DNA of 29,926 nucleotides, from assembly GCA_027034965.1 (NCBI GenBank), contig JALVWL010000193.1, positions 1 through 29,926 on the forward strand, written 5' to 3'. A program made the translations under genes and the position numbers. Positions 14,321 to 22,218 of this stretch are shown in pieces (position 1 is the stretch's first letter; the number at the start of each line of letters is the position of its first letter). This DNA is from Candidatus Omnitrophota bacterium (GTDB lineage: Bacteria; Omnitrophota; Gorgyraeia; S143-82). The notes beneath the pieces are model-generated. The model searched no databases, was not told the origin of the DNA, and worked only from the letters and a program-made list of their open reading frames with translations.

Positions 14321-15402
14321 CTCTTATTCCTTATCTTTACCGCCTCTCCATCAGAGAGCCTTGTCCATGAAAGATACTGATTTTTCACAACCGCTATGCC
14401 TTCAGGCATATTTTTCACCTCAATAAAACTATTAGAGCCTATTCCAGTGACAACCGGAAACACCTTTAACCTGCCCTTCTCAACCACGAACACATAAGGC
14501 CGCTTGACTCCCTGTCTCACTATAGCTGACTCAGGCACAACCACCACATTATGCCTTTGCTTCATCAGGACTTTCAACTTCACATACTCGCCTGTCTTAA
14601 GCCCTGATATTGGATCTATATAGACCTCAACCTTAAGCATCCTTGCATTGTCCAGAGAAGGGAATACCTTTGTTATCTCTGCCTCAAAATCCTTTCCATT
14701 GACAGAGAAAAACACCTTTTTGCCCTTTGATATTATTCCCGCATCCTCCTGAGGCACATCAAAACACAGCTTCAACCTGCTCCTGTCCTCTATCAAAAAC
14801 AAAGGCCTGCCGGGCATAGCCATATCCCCAGGGTCAACAAAACGCCTTGCAACCACACCATCATAGGGAGACTTTATCTGCAGATAATCCAGCTGTGTGT
14901 TTAATTCATCCAGCCTTTTCTCTGCGGCAGAAAGACTAGCCTTACTCTTTGCAAACGCCACCTTTGCGCGGTCAAACTCCTCCTCTGAGATAGCACCTGC
15001 CTTAAACAATGCCTCATCGCGCCTGTATTCCTTTTGCCAGTAATCAAAGTTTTCTTTAGCAGAGGCAAGCGCTGCCTTTGCCGACTCTATCTTTGCCAAT
15101 ATGTCCCTGTCGTCTAATTTTGCCAGAAGTTCCTCCTTTTTCACCTCATCACCCTCATCCACAAACACATCCTTTACCTCTGCCGCAACCCGGGTTGACA
15201 CGCGCGCCTCATTAATGGCCTTAACCACAGCAAGATAATCCCTGAACACCGCCACATCCTGCCTGCGGGAATAAAACACCGAAACCAAGACAGGCTGCTT
15301 GCCAAATGCAGGTGCGGTCGCCAGTTCTATCTTTTTCTTCACAACCAAAAGCACAGCTATCACAATAATCACCAGAAAGATCAATCTTGCCCGTTTTTTC
15401 AT
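14317..15402 (-). CDS. RND efflux periplasmic adaptor (HlyD/MFP family)
   Basis: 361 residues. An N-terminal membrane anchor (about 7-22) without a lipobox Cys is followed by the lipoyl half-motif RVAAEVKDVFVDEGDEVKKEELLAKLDDRD (about 73-102), a helical hairpin (about 105-170), the second lipoyl half and beta-barrel (QIKSPYDGVVARRFVDPGD onward), and a C-terminal membrane-proximal domain. This is the order expected of a membrane fusion protein that links an RND pump to an outer membrane channel in the periplasm. GAGGAGGG precedes the ATG and lies inside the padR end, which it overlaps by 4 bases; its own end overlaps the pump gene by 4 bases. All three parts of the tripartite pump are thus made from one tightly coupled transcript. 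Confidence 0.92.
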   Translation of the reverse strand: MKKRARLIFLVIIVIAVLLVVKKKIELATAPAFGKQPVLVSVFYSRRQDVAVFRDYLAVVKAINEARVSTRVAAEVKDVFVDEGDEVKKEELLAKLDDRDILAKIESAKAALASAKENFDYWQKEYRRDEALFKAGAISEEEFDRAKVAFAKSKASLSAAEKRLDELNTQLDYLQIKSPYDGVVARRFVDPGDMAMPGRPLFLIEDRSRLKLCFDVPQEDAGIISKGKKVFFSVNGKDFEAEITKVFPSLDNARMLKVEVYIDPISGLKTGEYVKLKVLMKQRHNVVVVPESAIVRQGVKRPYVFVVEKGRLKVFPVVTGIGSNSFIEVKNMPEGIAVVKNQYLSWTRLSDGEAVKIRNKR

Positions 15403-15782
15403 AATCCCTCCTCATAAACCTTAATAAACCTGTTCAGGGCATCTCGCCTTTCTCTTATGCGCTCAACCCAGGAAGCAAGTAAATCCCTGCCCTGCCGGGT
15501 TATTCTATATACGCGGCGCCTTCTTCCGCCGTCTGACTCCCACTTAGACTTAACAAAACCCTCTTTCTCAAGCCTGCGAAGCACCCTGTAAATAGCACCA
15601 ATATCTATATCCTCTTTATGGAACCCAAGAAACGAAAGCCTGTCTATCAACTCATAGCCATGATAATTTCCATTTGAAAGAAACAAAAGAATGCTTGGCT
15701 CTATAAACCGCGACAGCCTGCGTAGGGAAAAATCGCAGGCACGCTCCTTTGTATCCAAATCCTTTTCTATCCTTTTCTTCAT
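15399..15782 (-). CDS. PadR-family transcriptional regulator
   Basis: 127 residues. A 25-residue basic N-terminal extension is followed by the PadR winged helix: ILLFLSNGNYHGYELIDRL (recognition region), the GAIYRVLRRLEKEGFVKSKWE helix-turn-helix/wing, and RRRRVYRITRQGRDLLASWVERI leading to the dimerisation helix. PadR proteins are typically repressors of neighbouring efflux genes that release DNA on binding aromatic or drug-like ligands. It is the first gene of the efflux operon and lies directly behind a promoter overlapped by inverted repeats, so autoregulation plus control of the pump is the likely arrangement. Ribosome binding site AAGGAGG 5 nt before the ATG. Confidence 0.9.
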   Translation of the reverse strand: MKKRIEKDLDTKERACDFSLRRLSRFIEPSILLFLSNGNYHGYELIDRLSFLGFHKEDIDIGAIYRVLRRLEKEGFVKSKWESDGGRRRRVYRITRQGRDLLASWVERIRERRDALNRFIKVYEEGL

Positions 15783-15802
15783 GCCATCCTCCTTTTGATT
15801 TT

Positions 15803-15831
15803 ATTATATATGTTTGTCGCATATATGTCAA
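15803..15831 (-). promoter_or_regulatory. consensus sigma-70 promoter of the padR-efflux operon
   Basis: Minus strand TTGACA (15826-15831), 17-bp spacer, TATAAT (15803-15808): both hexamers are exact consensus at optimal spacing. Such a promoter would be strongly on unless repressed, which fits the PadR-type inverted repeats lying over and beside it. Confidence 0.8.
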
Positions 15832-15852
15832 TTACATATGTTATAAACATAT
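15806..15852. promoter_or_regulatory. probable PadR operators (two inverted repeats)
   Basis: Repeat 1: ATATATG (15806-15812), 7-base spacer, CATATAT (15820-15826), lying within the promoter spacer and -10. Repeat 2: ATATGTT (15836-15842), ATA, AACATAT (15846-15852), just upstream of the -35. Both share ATATG/CATAT arms, similar to the ATGT/ACAT-type sites of PadR regulators. Repression by blocking RNA polymerase is inferred. Confidence 0.6.
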
Positions 15853-15859
15853 CTATTTC

Positions 15860-15885
15860 AAAAAAAAATGAGCAATAAAAAGCTC
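15860..15885 (-). terminator. weak intrinsic terminator of the methyltransferase-like gene
   Basis: Minus strand GAGC, 8-nt loop, GCTC, then nine T (15860-15868), directly after the gene ending at 15890. The stem is only 4 bp, so efficiency is doubtful, but the T-run and position fit. It would separate this gene from the efflux promoter just downstream. Confidence 0.45.
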
Positions 15886-15889
15886 TCGT

Positions 15890-16588
15890 TTATCCAATAG
15901 AACAATCTGAAAAATTCTTAGTCCTGTGGCGGAAAAACTCACCCACCACATCCATCATACCTAAGAGAAAGGCTATCAGCAACAGGAGGAATGTGTTTAT
16001 CTCTAACTGTTCACCTTCCAATATAAATTCATCCTTTAAATGAAAGACTATTGCCAAAACAATCGTCCATATTACGAGCTTATACTCCTGACTGCGTATA
16101 TATCGCCTAAAACTCGGCGGCCATTTTTCACCTTTTGGATAAGGAGAAAAGCGAAGCGGCAGCAATGCAGGGACATTTGATTTGTAATCAAGGTATTCAT
16201 CGCCAAAGCGACTAAACAAGAGAGCTTCTTCCTCTTGAATCTTGCGCCGATATACTATGCCAATTACTACCGCCACAAATATTAGAGACACGAGCCAGTG
16301 CACCCTTAACATAACCAAAAAACCAATCATTATAAGGAAACTACCCAGATAAAGCGGATGCCTCACATAGGCATACGGCCCGCTTGTGGTAAGTTTCTCT
16401 GTTTTTATTGCATAAAAATTCGCCCATGACCTGATAATCAGACCAAGAAGAATAAAACCCACAGAGGCTCGGATAGACTCATCTGTTGAAAATCCCGACA
16501 AAATCGCCCAGATCCCAAACGGATATAACACCGCAAACCGCAACTTAAACCATCGCTTAAAAAGCTGTTTGACCCTTTCTTTTCTCAT
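15890..16588 (-). CDS. isoprenylcysteine/phospholipid methyltransferase-like membrane protein
   Basis: 232 residues from the ATG at 16588; a GTG at 16600 is an alternative. Several membrane helices and the ICMT/PEMT core: TSGPYAYVRHPLYLGSFLIM (about 90-110) and EEEALLFSRFGDEYLDYKSNV (about 140-162), which carry the SAM-binding residues of the family. An extra C-terminal part with two more helices follows. Bacterial members methylate small thiols, lipids or unknown substrates at the membrane; the substrate here is not predictable. It is a single-gene unit between a DUF3592 gene (about 120 bases away) and the efflux operon. Confidence 0.75.
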   Translation of the reverse strand: MRKERVKQLFKRWFKLRFAVLYPFGIWAILSGFSTDESIRASVGFILLGLIIRSWANFYAIKTEKLTTSGPYAYVRHPLYLGSFLIMIGFLVMLRVHWLVSLIFVAVVIGIVYRRKIQEEEALLFSRFGDEYLDYKSNVPALLPLRFSPYPKGEKWPPSFRRYIRSQEYKLVIWTIVLAIVFHLKDEFILEGEQLEINTFLLLLIAFLLGMMDVVGEFFRHRTKNFSDCSIG

Positions 16589-16707
16589 ACCTGTTCCCAC
16601 TTATTATAATTGATTTCTATGCAATAAAGATTGTTTTTTATTCTACACCACTTATACAGGCCTTGAAAACCCAAAAAACATATTTTTTATATATATAAAG
16701 ATACTAA

Positions 16708-17223
16708 TCAAGGACTCTTAACTGGCACCGGGTTTTTCCTCCACCTTTCAACAGGAAAGACAACACCTATTCCCACAACCGTAAAAATAAATCCAATAAA
16801 CAAAGGAATATATGCCCCTAACGAGGCACCTGGTTCCAATACCGCATTTTTGGGATTATCAGGATTATAATGCACATCTACCATTTTATTTTCAGGATAT
16901 CTATCAACTAATCTTTTGGCACCCCAATAGGTAGTACTTATTCCATTAAAGGAAACCCTACTTCCGCTATAGTGTTGACCATCTACCATGTATTCATATC
17001 CAATATGAGGTATATAAGAGACCTCTCTTTTTTTCTCTCTACCATCATATTTATACTTGATTTTTTTCTCTATCCTCGACTCAACTATCCTACCTTTAAC
17101 GCTCGGCCAGCTCATACTCTCCTTTGCTTCGCGCACTATATTTTTACCAATGAATAAAAAAGTCGGCCCTAATAATAAAAAGCTCAATCCTATAATTAAT
17201 GTAGCTGCGCTTCTGTTTTTCAT
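16708..17223 (-). CDS. DUF3592 domain membrane protein
   Basis: 171 residues. Membrane helices at about residues 9-28 and 136-155 bracket an extracytoplasmic or cytoplasmic beta-rich domain containing SWPSVKGRIVESRIEKK and YEYMVDGQHYSGSRVSF, ending VDVHYNPDNPKNAVLEPG. This is the arrangement of DUF3592 proteins (W-P-x-x-x-G ... V-x-Y-x-P-x-x-P), whose function is unknown. Three starts are possible in a row (GTG 17229, ATG 17226, ATG 17223); the third is chosen because GGGG lies 5 nt before it. It may share a transcript with the ankyrin gene 40 bases upstream. Confidence 0.7.
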   Translation of the reverse strand: MKNRSAATLIIGLSFLLLGPTFLFIGKNIVREAKESMSWPSVKGRIVESRIEKKIKYKYDGREKKREVSYIPHIGYEYMVDGQHYSGSRVSFNGISTTYWGAKRLVDRYPENKMVDVHYNPDNPKNAVLEPGASLGAYIPLFIGFIFTVVGIGVVFPVERWRKNPVPVKSP

Positions 17224-17262
17224 CATCACCCCATCTTTTTCAGCATATAAAATATGCCCCCT

Positions 17263-17712
17263 CTATAACTTTTCCTGAACCCCCTCCAGCATCTTTACTA
17301 TCTCCGTATATCCTTTTTCCTTTGCCAGCATTAATGCGGTCTTGCCATCCTTATCCTTTATATTCGGATCGGCTCCTTTTGAGAGGAGGAGTTTGACAAC
17401 GTCTGGATGCCCTTGTTCAGCTGATATTATCAGGGCTGTCTTGTCTTCGTTATCCTTTGCATTGATATCTGCACCTGCAGATATCAATTCTTTCACTACA
17501 TCCAAGTGGCCATTATAGGCTGCGGCTATCAGAGGGGTCCAACCATCTTCGTCCCTGGACTCAATATACGCCCCTTTGGAAAGCAAAAACTTAACCACAT
17601 CCAAATGCCCCTGCTGGGCTGCTATACACAAAGCAATCAACCCTGGCTTATCTTTAGCTTTTATCTCTGCTCCTGAATCAAGCATAATTTGACCTAAGTA
17701 TATATTCTTCAC
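17263..17712 (-). CDS. ankyrin repeat protein (C-terminal part of a frame-disrupted gene)
   Basis: 149 residues from a GTG. Four ankyrin repeats of 33 residues are clear (about 21-53, 54-86, 87-119, 120-145), each with the TPL/TAL-x-x-A helix start and the GH-x-DVVK-x-LLSKGA turn. Ankyrin repeats bind proteins; no partner is evident. The GTG has no ribosome binding site, and the frame overlaps by 35 bases a different frame upstream that encodes a TPR-like helical segment. A more likely reading is one longer TPR-plus-ankyrin protein broken by a frameshift near 17680-17712. Whether this is a real mutation or an assembly error cannot be decided here. Confidence 0.6.
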   Translation of the reverse strand: MKNIYLGQIMLDSGAEIKAKDKPGLIALCIAAQQGHLDVVKFLLSKGAYIESRDEDGWTPLIAAAYNGHLDVVKELISAGADINAKDNEDKTALIISAEQGHPDVVKLLLSKGADPNIKDKDGKTALMLAKEKGYTEIVKMLEGVQEKL

Positions 17713-17978
17713 CCATACGAAACCATATCTTTGCGACCTCCAAACTCACAGGGCCATAGACAGCCCTGGCAAGTCTTAACATCTTCTTTTCAATACCCAC
17801 TGCATCTTTATGCTTCTCCTTCTGTATCATCTCATTTTCTTTGCTTTTTAAGTACTGATATTGCTCCATCGTAGTCTTAGATAGAAGACCATCATAAATA
17901 TGATTATAGCCAAGCCAATATCCTCCAAATAAGATAGGACAATTACCAATAAAAAATAATCAACCTGCTTACAGACAT
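17678..17978 (-). pseudogene. disrupted N-terminal part of the ankyrin/TPR membrane protein
   Basis: An ATG at 17978 preceded by AAAGGGGG opens a frame starting MSVSRLIIFYW that stops after 11 codons. One frame over, past the run of six T (17951-17956 on the complementary reading), the reading continues through a membrane-helix-like segment (FFIGNCPILFGGYWLGYN) into MEQYQYLKSKENEM and then LARAVYGPVSLEVAKIWFRMGEEY, which resembles a TPR of the kinesin-light-chain type. It stops at 17678, where the ankyrin frame takes over. Two shifts in 300 bases argue for a decayed gene; the first falls at a homopolymer, so sequencing error is possible there. Confidence 0.5.
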
Positions 17979-18113
17979 AAAGCCCCCTTTATCTCAAGCC
18001 AACCTTTCATCCACCAAAACCCTCAAGAGGAAGTATATTGTACTTTAGAGAAAAATCAATTTGAGAAAATGATATCTACGGAAAATTTGGATACGCCTTA
18101 CAAATTTCCTTTT

Positions 18114-18149
18114 CCTACTTTTAATCAGCAAATTTGCTGGGGAAGTAGG
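18114..18149. repeat. nested inverted repeat (hairpin/cruciform element)
   Basis: Outer arms CCTACTT (18114-18120) and AAGTAGG (18143-18149) enclose a perfect 14-bp palindrome CAGCAAATTTGCTG (18126-18139). It lies 8 bases beyond the ATPase stop codon. No T-run follows on either strand, so it is not a standard intrinsic terminator; it resembles a palindromic extragenic element. Only one copy is in this window. Confidence 0.55.
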
Positions 18150-18156
18150 TTTCTTA

Positions 18157-19290
18157 TTAACTTACAAAATCCAAATAGTTTTTCCTATCTATCTTTTCAA
18201 AGGATGCTTCTTGATAGTTTTCAAGCCAGGACTTGGGTGCAGACACGGGTTTATTGCTATACTTGAACTCAAATCCATACAGGCGGCCGTCTCTTTCCTC
18301 CACATAGTCCAATTCCGCACCAGTTGTAAGCCGCCAAAAATACTGAGAGGCATTTTGTTTGGTGTAAGATAGGTATTTCTTTCGTTCAACCAACAAAAAG
18401 TTCTCCCAGAGCTGGCCCACATCGTTTCTGCTGTCAAGGGGTTTCAGGTTATCAATAACAACATTTCTAATCCCTAAGTCATAAAAATATATCTTATCCA
18501 TCTTAGTTACTTCTTTGCGCAAATTCCTGTTGAAGCCACTCAACCTAAAGATAATAAATGACTTCTCCAATAGATCTATATACCTATCAACGGTTTCTTT
18601 ATTGATTTCTAATTGTCTGGCAAGCTCAGAAATTGACACCTCCGAGCCAATCTGAAACGACAACAATTGCAGTAATTTTTTGATTTTACCAGCATATTTC
18701 ACCTTACTGATATGCAATACGTCTTTATACAGATAGGCATTGCTTATCTCTACTAACAGTTTTTGCTTCCTTTCCCAGTTTTCTAACGTAAAGACTTCTG
18801 GATAAGCGCCAAAAATTAGGAGCTCTTCTATTTTTTCGTCAATCTGAAATGCATTAAAATGATTCTTTAGCTCAAGTATAGAAAGAGGGTATAAATTATA
18901 GGTCCAAACGCGGCCAGTTAATGGTTCCATTATTTTATTTGCCAATTCAAAAGATGAAGACCCAGTAACTATAAGTTTTAGCCCTGGCAAGCGGTCCTTT
19001 ATTATCTTTAAATTTATTCCAATATCAGGTATCCTTTGCGCCTCATCAATAAAAACAAGTTCATACCCACTTATTAATCTATTTATCTTTGCAAAATCAC
19101 GACTTGAAAGAATATCAATATATTTTTCTTCGTCAGCATTGATGGATAACGTCCTTAAGCCCAATTCCTTTATTAACCTCTGGGCCAAGGTTGTCTTCCC
19201 TACTTGCCTTGGGCCATAAATAATTACAATCTTGTTGCTTGTCCTGATATCCTCAACTACCTGTTTTTCTATAGCCCTTTGTATATACAT
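18157..19290 (-). CDS. AAA ATPase with DUF4143 domain
   Basis: 377 residues. Walker A GPRQVGKTT (26-34), Walker B LVFIDEAQ (78-85), sensor-1 LIVTGSSSFEL (107-117), then a winged-helix part (ISELARQLEINKETVDRYIDLLEKSFIIFRL) and a C-terminal DUF4143 PD-(D/E)xK-like core, GAELDYVEERDGRLYGFEFKYS, with its Glu/Asp...Glu-x-Lys arrangement. This is the widespread 'AAA_14/DUF4143' family; its function is not established, with proposed links to defence, toxin-antitoxin or mobile DNA. No Shine-Dalgarno precedes the ATG, suggesting leaderless or weak translation. No partner gene is next to it, but the tail of a second member of the same family lies about 110 bases upstream. Confidence 0.88.
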   Translation of the reverse strand: MYIQRAIEKQVVEDIRTSNKIVIIYGPRQVGKTTLAQRLIKELGLRTLSINADEEKYIDILSSRDFAKINRLISGYELVFIDEAQRIPDIGINLKIIKDRLPGLKLIVTGSSSFELANKIMEPLTGRVWTYNLYPLSILELKNHFNAFQIDEKIEELLIFGAYPEVFTLENWERKQKLLVEISNAYLYKDVLHISKVKYAGKIKKLLQLLSFQIGSEVSISELARQLEINKETVDRYIDLLEKSFIIFRLSGFNRNLRKEVTKMDKIYFYDLGIRNVVIDNLKPLDSRNDVGQLWENFLLVERKKYLSYTKQNASQYFWRLTTGAELDYVEERDGRLYGFEFKYSNKPVSAPKSWLENYQEASFEKIDRKNYLDFVS

Positions 19291-19398
19291 ACTGATATTT
19301 TACTAAACTCCCCAAATACAATCAACCAAAATAACGCAAATTAGGATGGTAGCATAGCGGAAATCACGCGTTTTCCTCTGGGAAACATAGCTATGGTT

Positions 19399-19638
19399 TT
19401 AAAGCCTCTTCAACGTCTCAACCATTTTCTTGGCAGAGAGAGCGTATATCTTTTTAGAAAGGGGATAATTTTCATCCCCTGCATGGATAACATAAAGCAT
19501 GTTGAGTTTCAGATCAGATAAGACGATTTCCATAGATTTGGTTAGGCAAGGGAAACATGCACTCCTTGAAATTTCTGCGATGATAACAGAATTTTCAATG
19601 TAATATGCAGAAGCAATTTTATCAAACCCCAATAGCAA
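19399..19638 (-). pseudogene. C-terminal remnant of a second DUF4143-type ATPase
   Basis: 79 codons. The core LTKSMEIVLSDLKLNMLYVIHAGDENYPLSKKIYAL matches the end of DUF4143 ATPases, where a Glu-x-Lys/Ser segment is followed by 'LYVI-x-PG-x-x-x-YPL'. The ATPase and winged-helix domains are missing, so this is the tail of a deleted gene. It lies 15 bases after fetB and just before the intact DUF4143 gene, consistent with duplication and decay or recombination between family members. A free-standing small protein cannot be excluded. Confidence 0.6.
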
Positions 19639-19653
19639 ACAAAGATTTTCTAT

Positions 19654-20430
19654 TTAAAAATCCCCCATTGCACCGTAATCAGTAAAACATACGCGTGAGG
19701 TAAGGAGTATCGCCAGCAAGACGCTTATAACTGTGCTGGTGAGGATTGCAACCATTATCATCATTTGGTATTTTATCGCCGTCTCAGGGCTTGCCCCACC
19801 AAGGATAACGCCTGTCATCATACCGGGAAGAGAAACAATACCTATGGTTGCCATTGCCGCTATGGTTGGCTTTATCGCCAGTTTAATGCTTTCCCTTAAA
19901 TATGGCAATATTGCCTCGTATTGGCTTGCGCCGAGAGAAAGCAGGTAATAATACCTTTCCTTTTCTCTTTTTATGTTTTTGTAAAAGCTATCTATACCGA
20001 CAATATTTCCTCTTAGAGAATTGCCCAATAACATCCCTCCCAGGACAATCAGATACTTTGCGTCAAACACATAATCGAGCCTGAGAATAAATACATTTAA
20101 GTAAAATACAATCAACAGGGTAGCAAAACTAAACGAAAGAAATACCGGAAACCATATCTTTTCCCAGTTAATAGATGCGTTCTTCACTGCCGTAAATACG
20201 GCAACTATTATCATCAAGAAAAGCCAGAGGATATTGACAACGGCATTGTTCCACAGGAACAGGTATTTCAAGAATATGCCAATCAGGATAAGCTGAACAG
20301 CCATACGCATAGATGCATTTAGAATCGGCCTTATCAACCCAAGGCGAAATACCCTGCTTATCCCGACAGGAATAAGCAATAATAAAAACGCAAATATTAA
20401 TGAGGTAACAGAGATATCTAAGACGCCCAT
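19654..20430 (-). CDS. fetB: FetB-like (UPF0014) ABC transporter permease
   Basis: 258 residues, close to the 259 of E. coli FetB, with about seven membrane segments. Family-typical stretches include LRGNIVGIDSFYKNIKREKERYYYLLSLGASQYEA and ATIGIVSLPGMMTGVILGGASPETAIKYQMMIM, the most conserved block of UPF0014. In E. coli FetAB exports iron and helps survive oxidative stress; related proteins have been linked to other metals. It overlaps the ATPase gene by 13 bases, so the two are coupled. ATG start behind GGAGAAGAG. Confidence 0.88.
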   Translation of the reverse strand: MGVLDISVTSLIFAFLLLLIPVGISRVFRLGLIRPILNASMRMAVQLILIGIFLKYLFLWNNAVVNILWLFLMIIVAVFTAVKNASINWEKIWFPVFLSFSFATLLIVFYLNVFILRLDYVFDAKYLIVLGGMLLGNSLRGNIVGIDSFYKNIKREKERYYYLLSLGASQYEAILPYLRESIKLAIKPTIAAMATIGIVSLPGMMTGVILGGASPETAIKYQMMIMVAILTSTVISVLLAILLTSRVCFTDYGAMGDF

Positions 20431-21056
20431 TTTCTCTTCTCCATATCAAAGATTTTTACTCCTTTCGCATCCATCCACTGACTGTCATGTGAAACAGAGA
20501 CTACTGTCCAATCTGTCCTGTGGATAAAGAAATCAACCACTGTTTTTTTAAGCTCCTTATCTAAAGATGCTGTAGCCTCATCAAGAAAAAACACGTCCCT
20601 ACCCAACAAAACCGCCGTAATAATGGCAACCCTCTGCCTCTCTCCGCCGGATAATTGTGAGATGTCTTTTTTCAGAAAATCACAATGTAATTTAAATAGC
20701 TCAAATAATTCGCATATCCTTTCCCTGCTAAAATCACGAGCCTGATTTGCCTTTAAACTGCTGACAAACGAAAACCAATCCATTACCCTGCCTAATCCAA
20801 TACTGGCATTCTGGTCAACATATGCTATCTTTTTGCGGACGCTCCAGACGCTTCTTTTATCAACCAACTCGCCGTCAAAAAACACCTCTCCCCTATCTGG
20901 CAGGACAAACCCCAAAACAAGGCTAAAAAGAGATGTTTTGCCTATCCCTGAAGGCCCTAAAATAAGCACCTTCTCTCCCTTTTTTATATCAAGAGAAAAA
21001 TCCTGCAATATGGCCTTGCCTTCAAACGATAAATATATGGACTGATATTTAATCAT
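20418..21056 (-). CDS. fetA: FetA-like ABC transporter ATP-binding protein
   Basis: 212 residues. Walker A GPSGIGKT (34-41), Q-loop YVDQN (79-83), signature LSGGERQR (135-142), Walker B VFFLDEA (155-161) and H-loop SHD with His190: a complete ABC ATPase. Pairing with the UPF0014 permease identifies it as the FetA component of a putative iron or metal exporter. A TATAAT lies at 21085-21090, about 30 bases upstream of the start on the same strand, with only a poor -35 partner. It sits next to the region holding a ParE remnant. Confidence 0.87.
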   Translation of the reverse strand: MIKYQSIYLSFEGKAILQDFSLDIKKGEKVLILGPSGIGKTSLFSLVLGFVLPDRGEVFFDGELVDKRSVWSVRKKIAYVDQNASIGLGRVMDWFSFVSSLKANQARDFSRERICELFELFKLHCDFLKKDISQLSGGERQRVAIITAVLLGRDVFFLDEATASLDKELKKTVVDFFIHRTDWTVVSVSHDSQWMDAKGVKIFDMEKRKWAS

Positions 21057-21192
21057 AACGAACTTTAACCTTCTTTATCGCCATATTATACAACCATATA
21101 ACAGCACAGCGCCAAATAACTTGTGGCAGAAATCATTCAGGAATATTTACTGCCATCTCTTTGACATAGGCCTCCTTGGAGGTATATAATGA

Positions 21193-21390
21193 CAACTACT
21201 CAGACCCAATTTTTCTTATAACACCCCTAAATCCGGCCGAATTGTCCCGGAACTTTCCAATGAAAATATCCGAGAAATAATTTTAGGCAATTATAGGATA
21301 ATCTATAGAATTAACCAAGATACAATTGAAGTTTTAACTATCTACCATTCTGCCAGATTACTAAAGAATGATATTAACAAAGATATTTGA
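21193..21390 (+). pseudogene. remnant of a RelE/ParE-family toxin gene
   Basis: A plus-strand frame without a start codon ends at 21390 and reads SGRIVPELSNENIREII, then GNYRIIYRI, then VLTIYHSARLL. This is the C-terminal two thirds of a RelE/ParE toxin (GR-x-VPE ... YRI-x-Y ... IxxIxHxxR). The first part of the toxin fold is absent. A strong GGAGG and ATG just upstream (around 21189) open a frame that stops after ten codons, possibly the original start now out of frame. No complete antitoxin gene is visible. It accounts for most of the 370-base gap between fetA and the PEP-CTERM gene. Confidence 0.65.
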
Positions 21391-21429
21391 TAATAACCGA
21401 CCCCTTTACAATAAGTCACAGAAAAGGAG

Positions 21430-22173
21430 CTAACCCCTCTTCTTTTGCCGCGAAATAAATGGCAGGCCGAAGAAAAATAGAAAAGCAGAAGCAGGTTCGG
21501 GAACAGGACTTGATGCCTCGTCCAACCGCCAATTAAAGTGGCCTATCTTATGGTTGTTGTAATATTGCCCGCCATAACTCCATCTAAGGCTAATTATGCT
21601 CCGCAAAAAGATTCTATAAGATCCTGGGCTATCCAATAATATCTGAAATGTACCAGTATCATTTATATCAAAACTTTTCTCTACAAGTTTGTCATAACGG
21701 CCCCTATAAATAGTCATATCGTAATCGCCGAACCACCTCTGCAATCCTCCTTCGGCTGGTGTATCATAATCTATGGAAAAAATAGCAGGTTCAGAGATAG
21801 CAAAGGAATAATCACAATCAGATTGAAGAAAAATATTCATAGAAGAACGATTTAGCTTAATATGGAATCCCTGATAAACATCTATACTCCCCTGAGAAGC
21901 ATCTGTCCAACTAATATGCACGCTACTATCAGCCAAAACCCTGCCTTTCCATCCTTTCTCAATAGTCACATTTGTATGGGTAGACAAAGGATTATCACTA
22001 GGATAAGACCCTCGTTTCCTATCTACAGCCCTACGCGCAGTTCCATCAAAGTAGGCATAGCTATAAGAATAAAGATACGCTGTTCCTGGAGAGACTACCA
22101 AAGCATAGGAATAATCTGAAGCAAAAACGAATAATGAAATCAAAAAGACCAACAAAAAAATAAATTTTTTCAT
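21430..22173 (-). CDS. PEP-CTERM surface/exported protein
   Basis: 247 residues. A signal peptide (about 1-25, ending YSYA) is followed by a beta-rich region with many Tyr, Ser and Asp. The C-terminal sorting signal has PVPEPAS, a hydrophobic stretch (FLFFFGLPF) and a basic end (RQKKRG). PEP-CTERM proteins are recognised by exosortase and placed at the outer surface or exported, often with exopolysaccharide. No exosortase gene is in the window. The middle domain is not recognised; RGSYPSDNPLSTHTNV and GDYDMTIYRGRY are not family motifs I know. Start: ATG behind AGGAAGG. Confidence 0.85.
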   Translation of the reverse strand: MKKFIFLLVFLISLFVFASDYSYALVVSPGTAYLYSYSYAYFDGTARRAVDRKRGSYPSDNPLSTHTNVTIEKGWKGRVLADSSVHISWTDASQGSIDVYQGFHIKLNRSSMNIFLQSDCDYSFAISEPAIFSIDYDTPAEGGLQRWFGDYDMTIYRGRYDKLVEKSFDINDTGTFQILLDSPGSYRIFLRSIISLRWSYGGQYYNNHKIGHFNWRLDEASSPVPEPASAFLFFFGLPFISRQKKRG

Positions 22174-22218
22174 TACACCTTCCTATTACAAATTATTTCA
22201 AAACATTCTATTAAATTT

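Noticed and set aside
18114..18149. intrinsic terminator of the DUF4143 ATPase gene
   Set aside because: A strong dyad, but no T-run follows on either strand.
21412..21445. terminator after the first PEP-CTERM gene
   Set aside because: GGGG-TTAG-CTCC followed by TTTT is a very short stem overlapping the stop codon; too weak to call.
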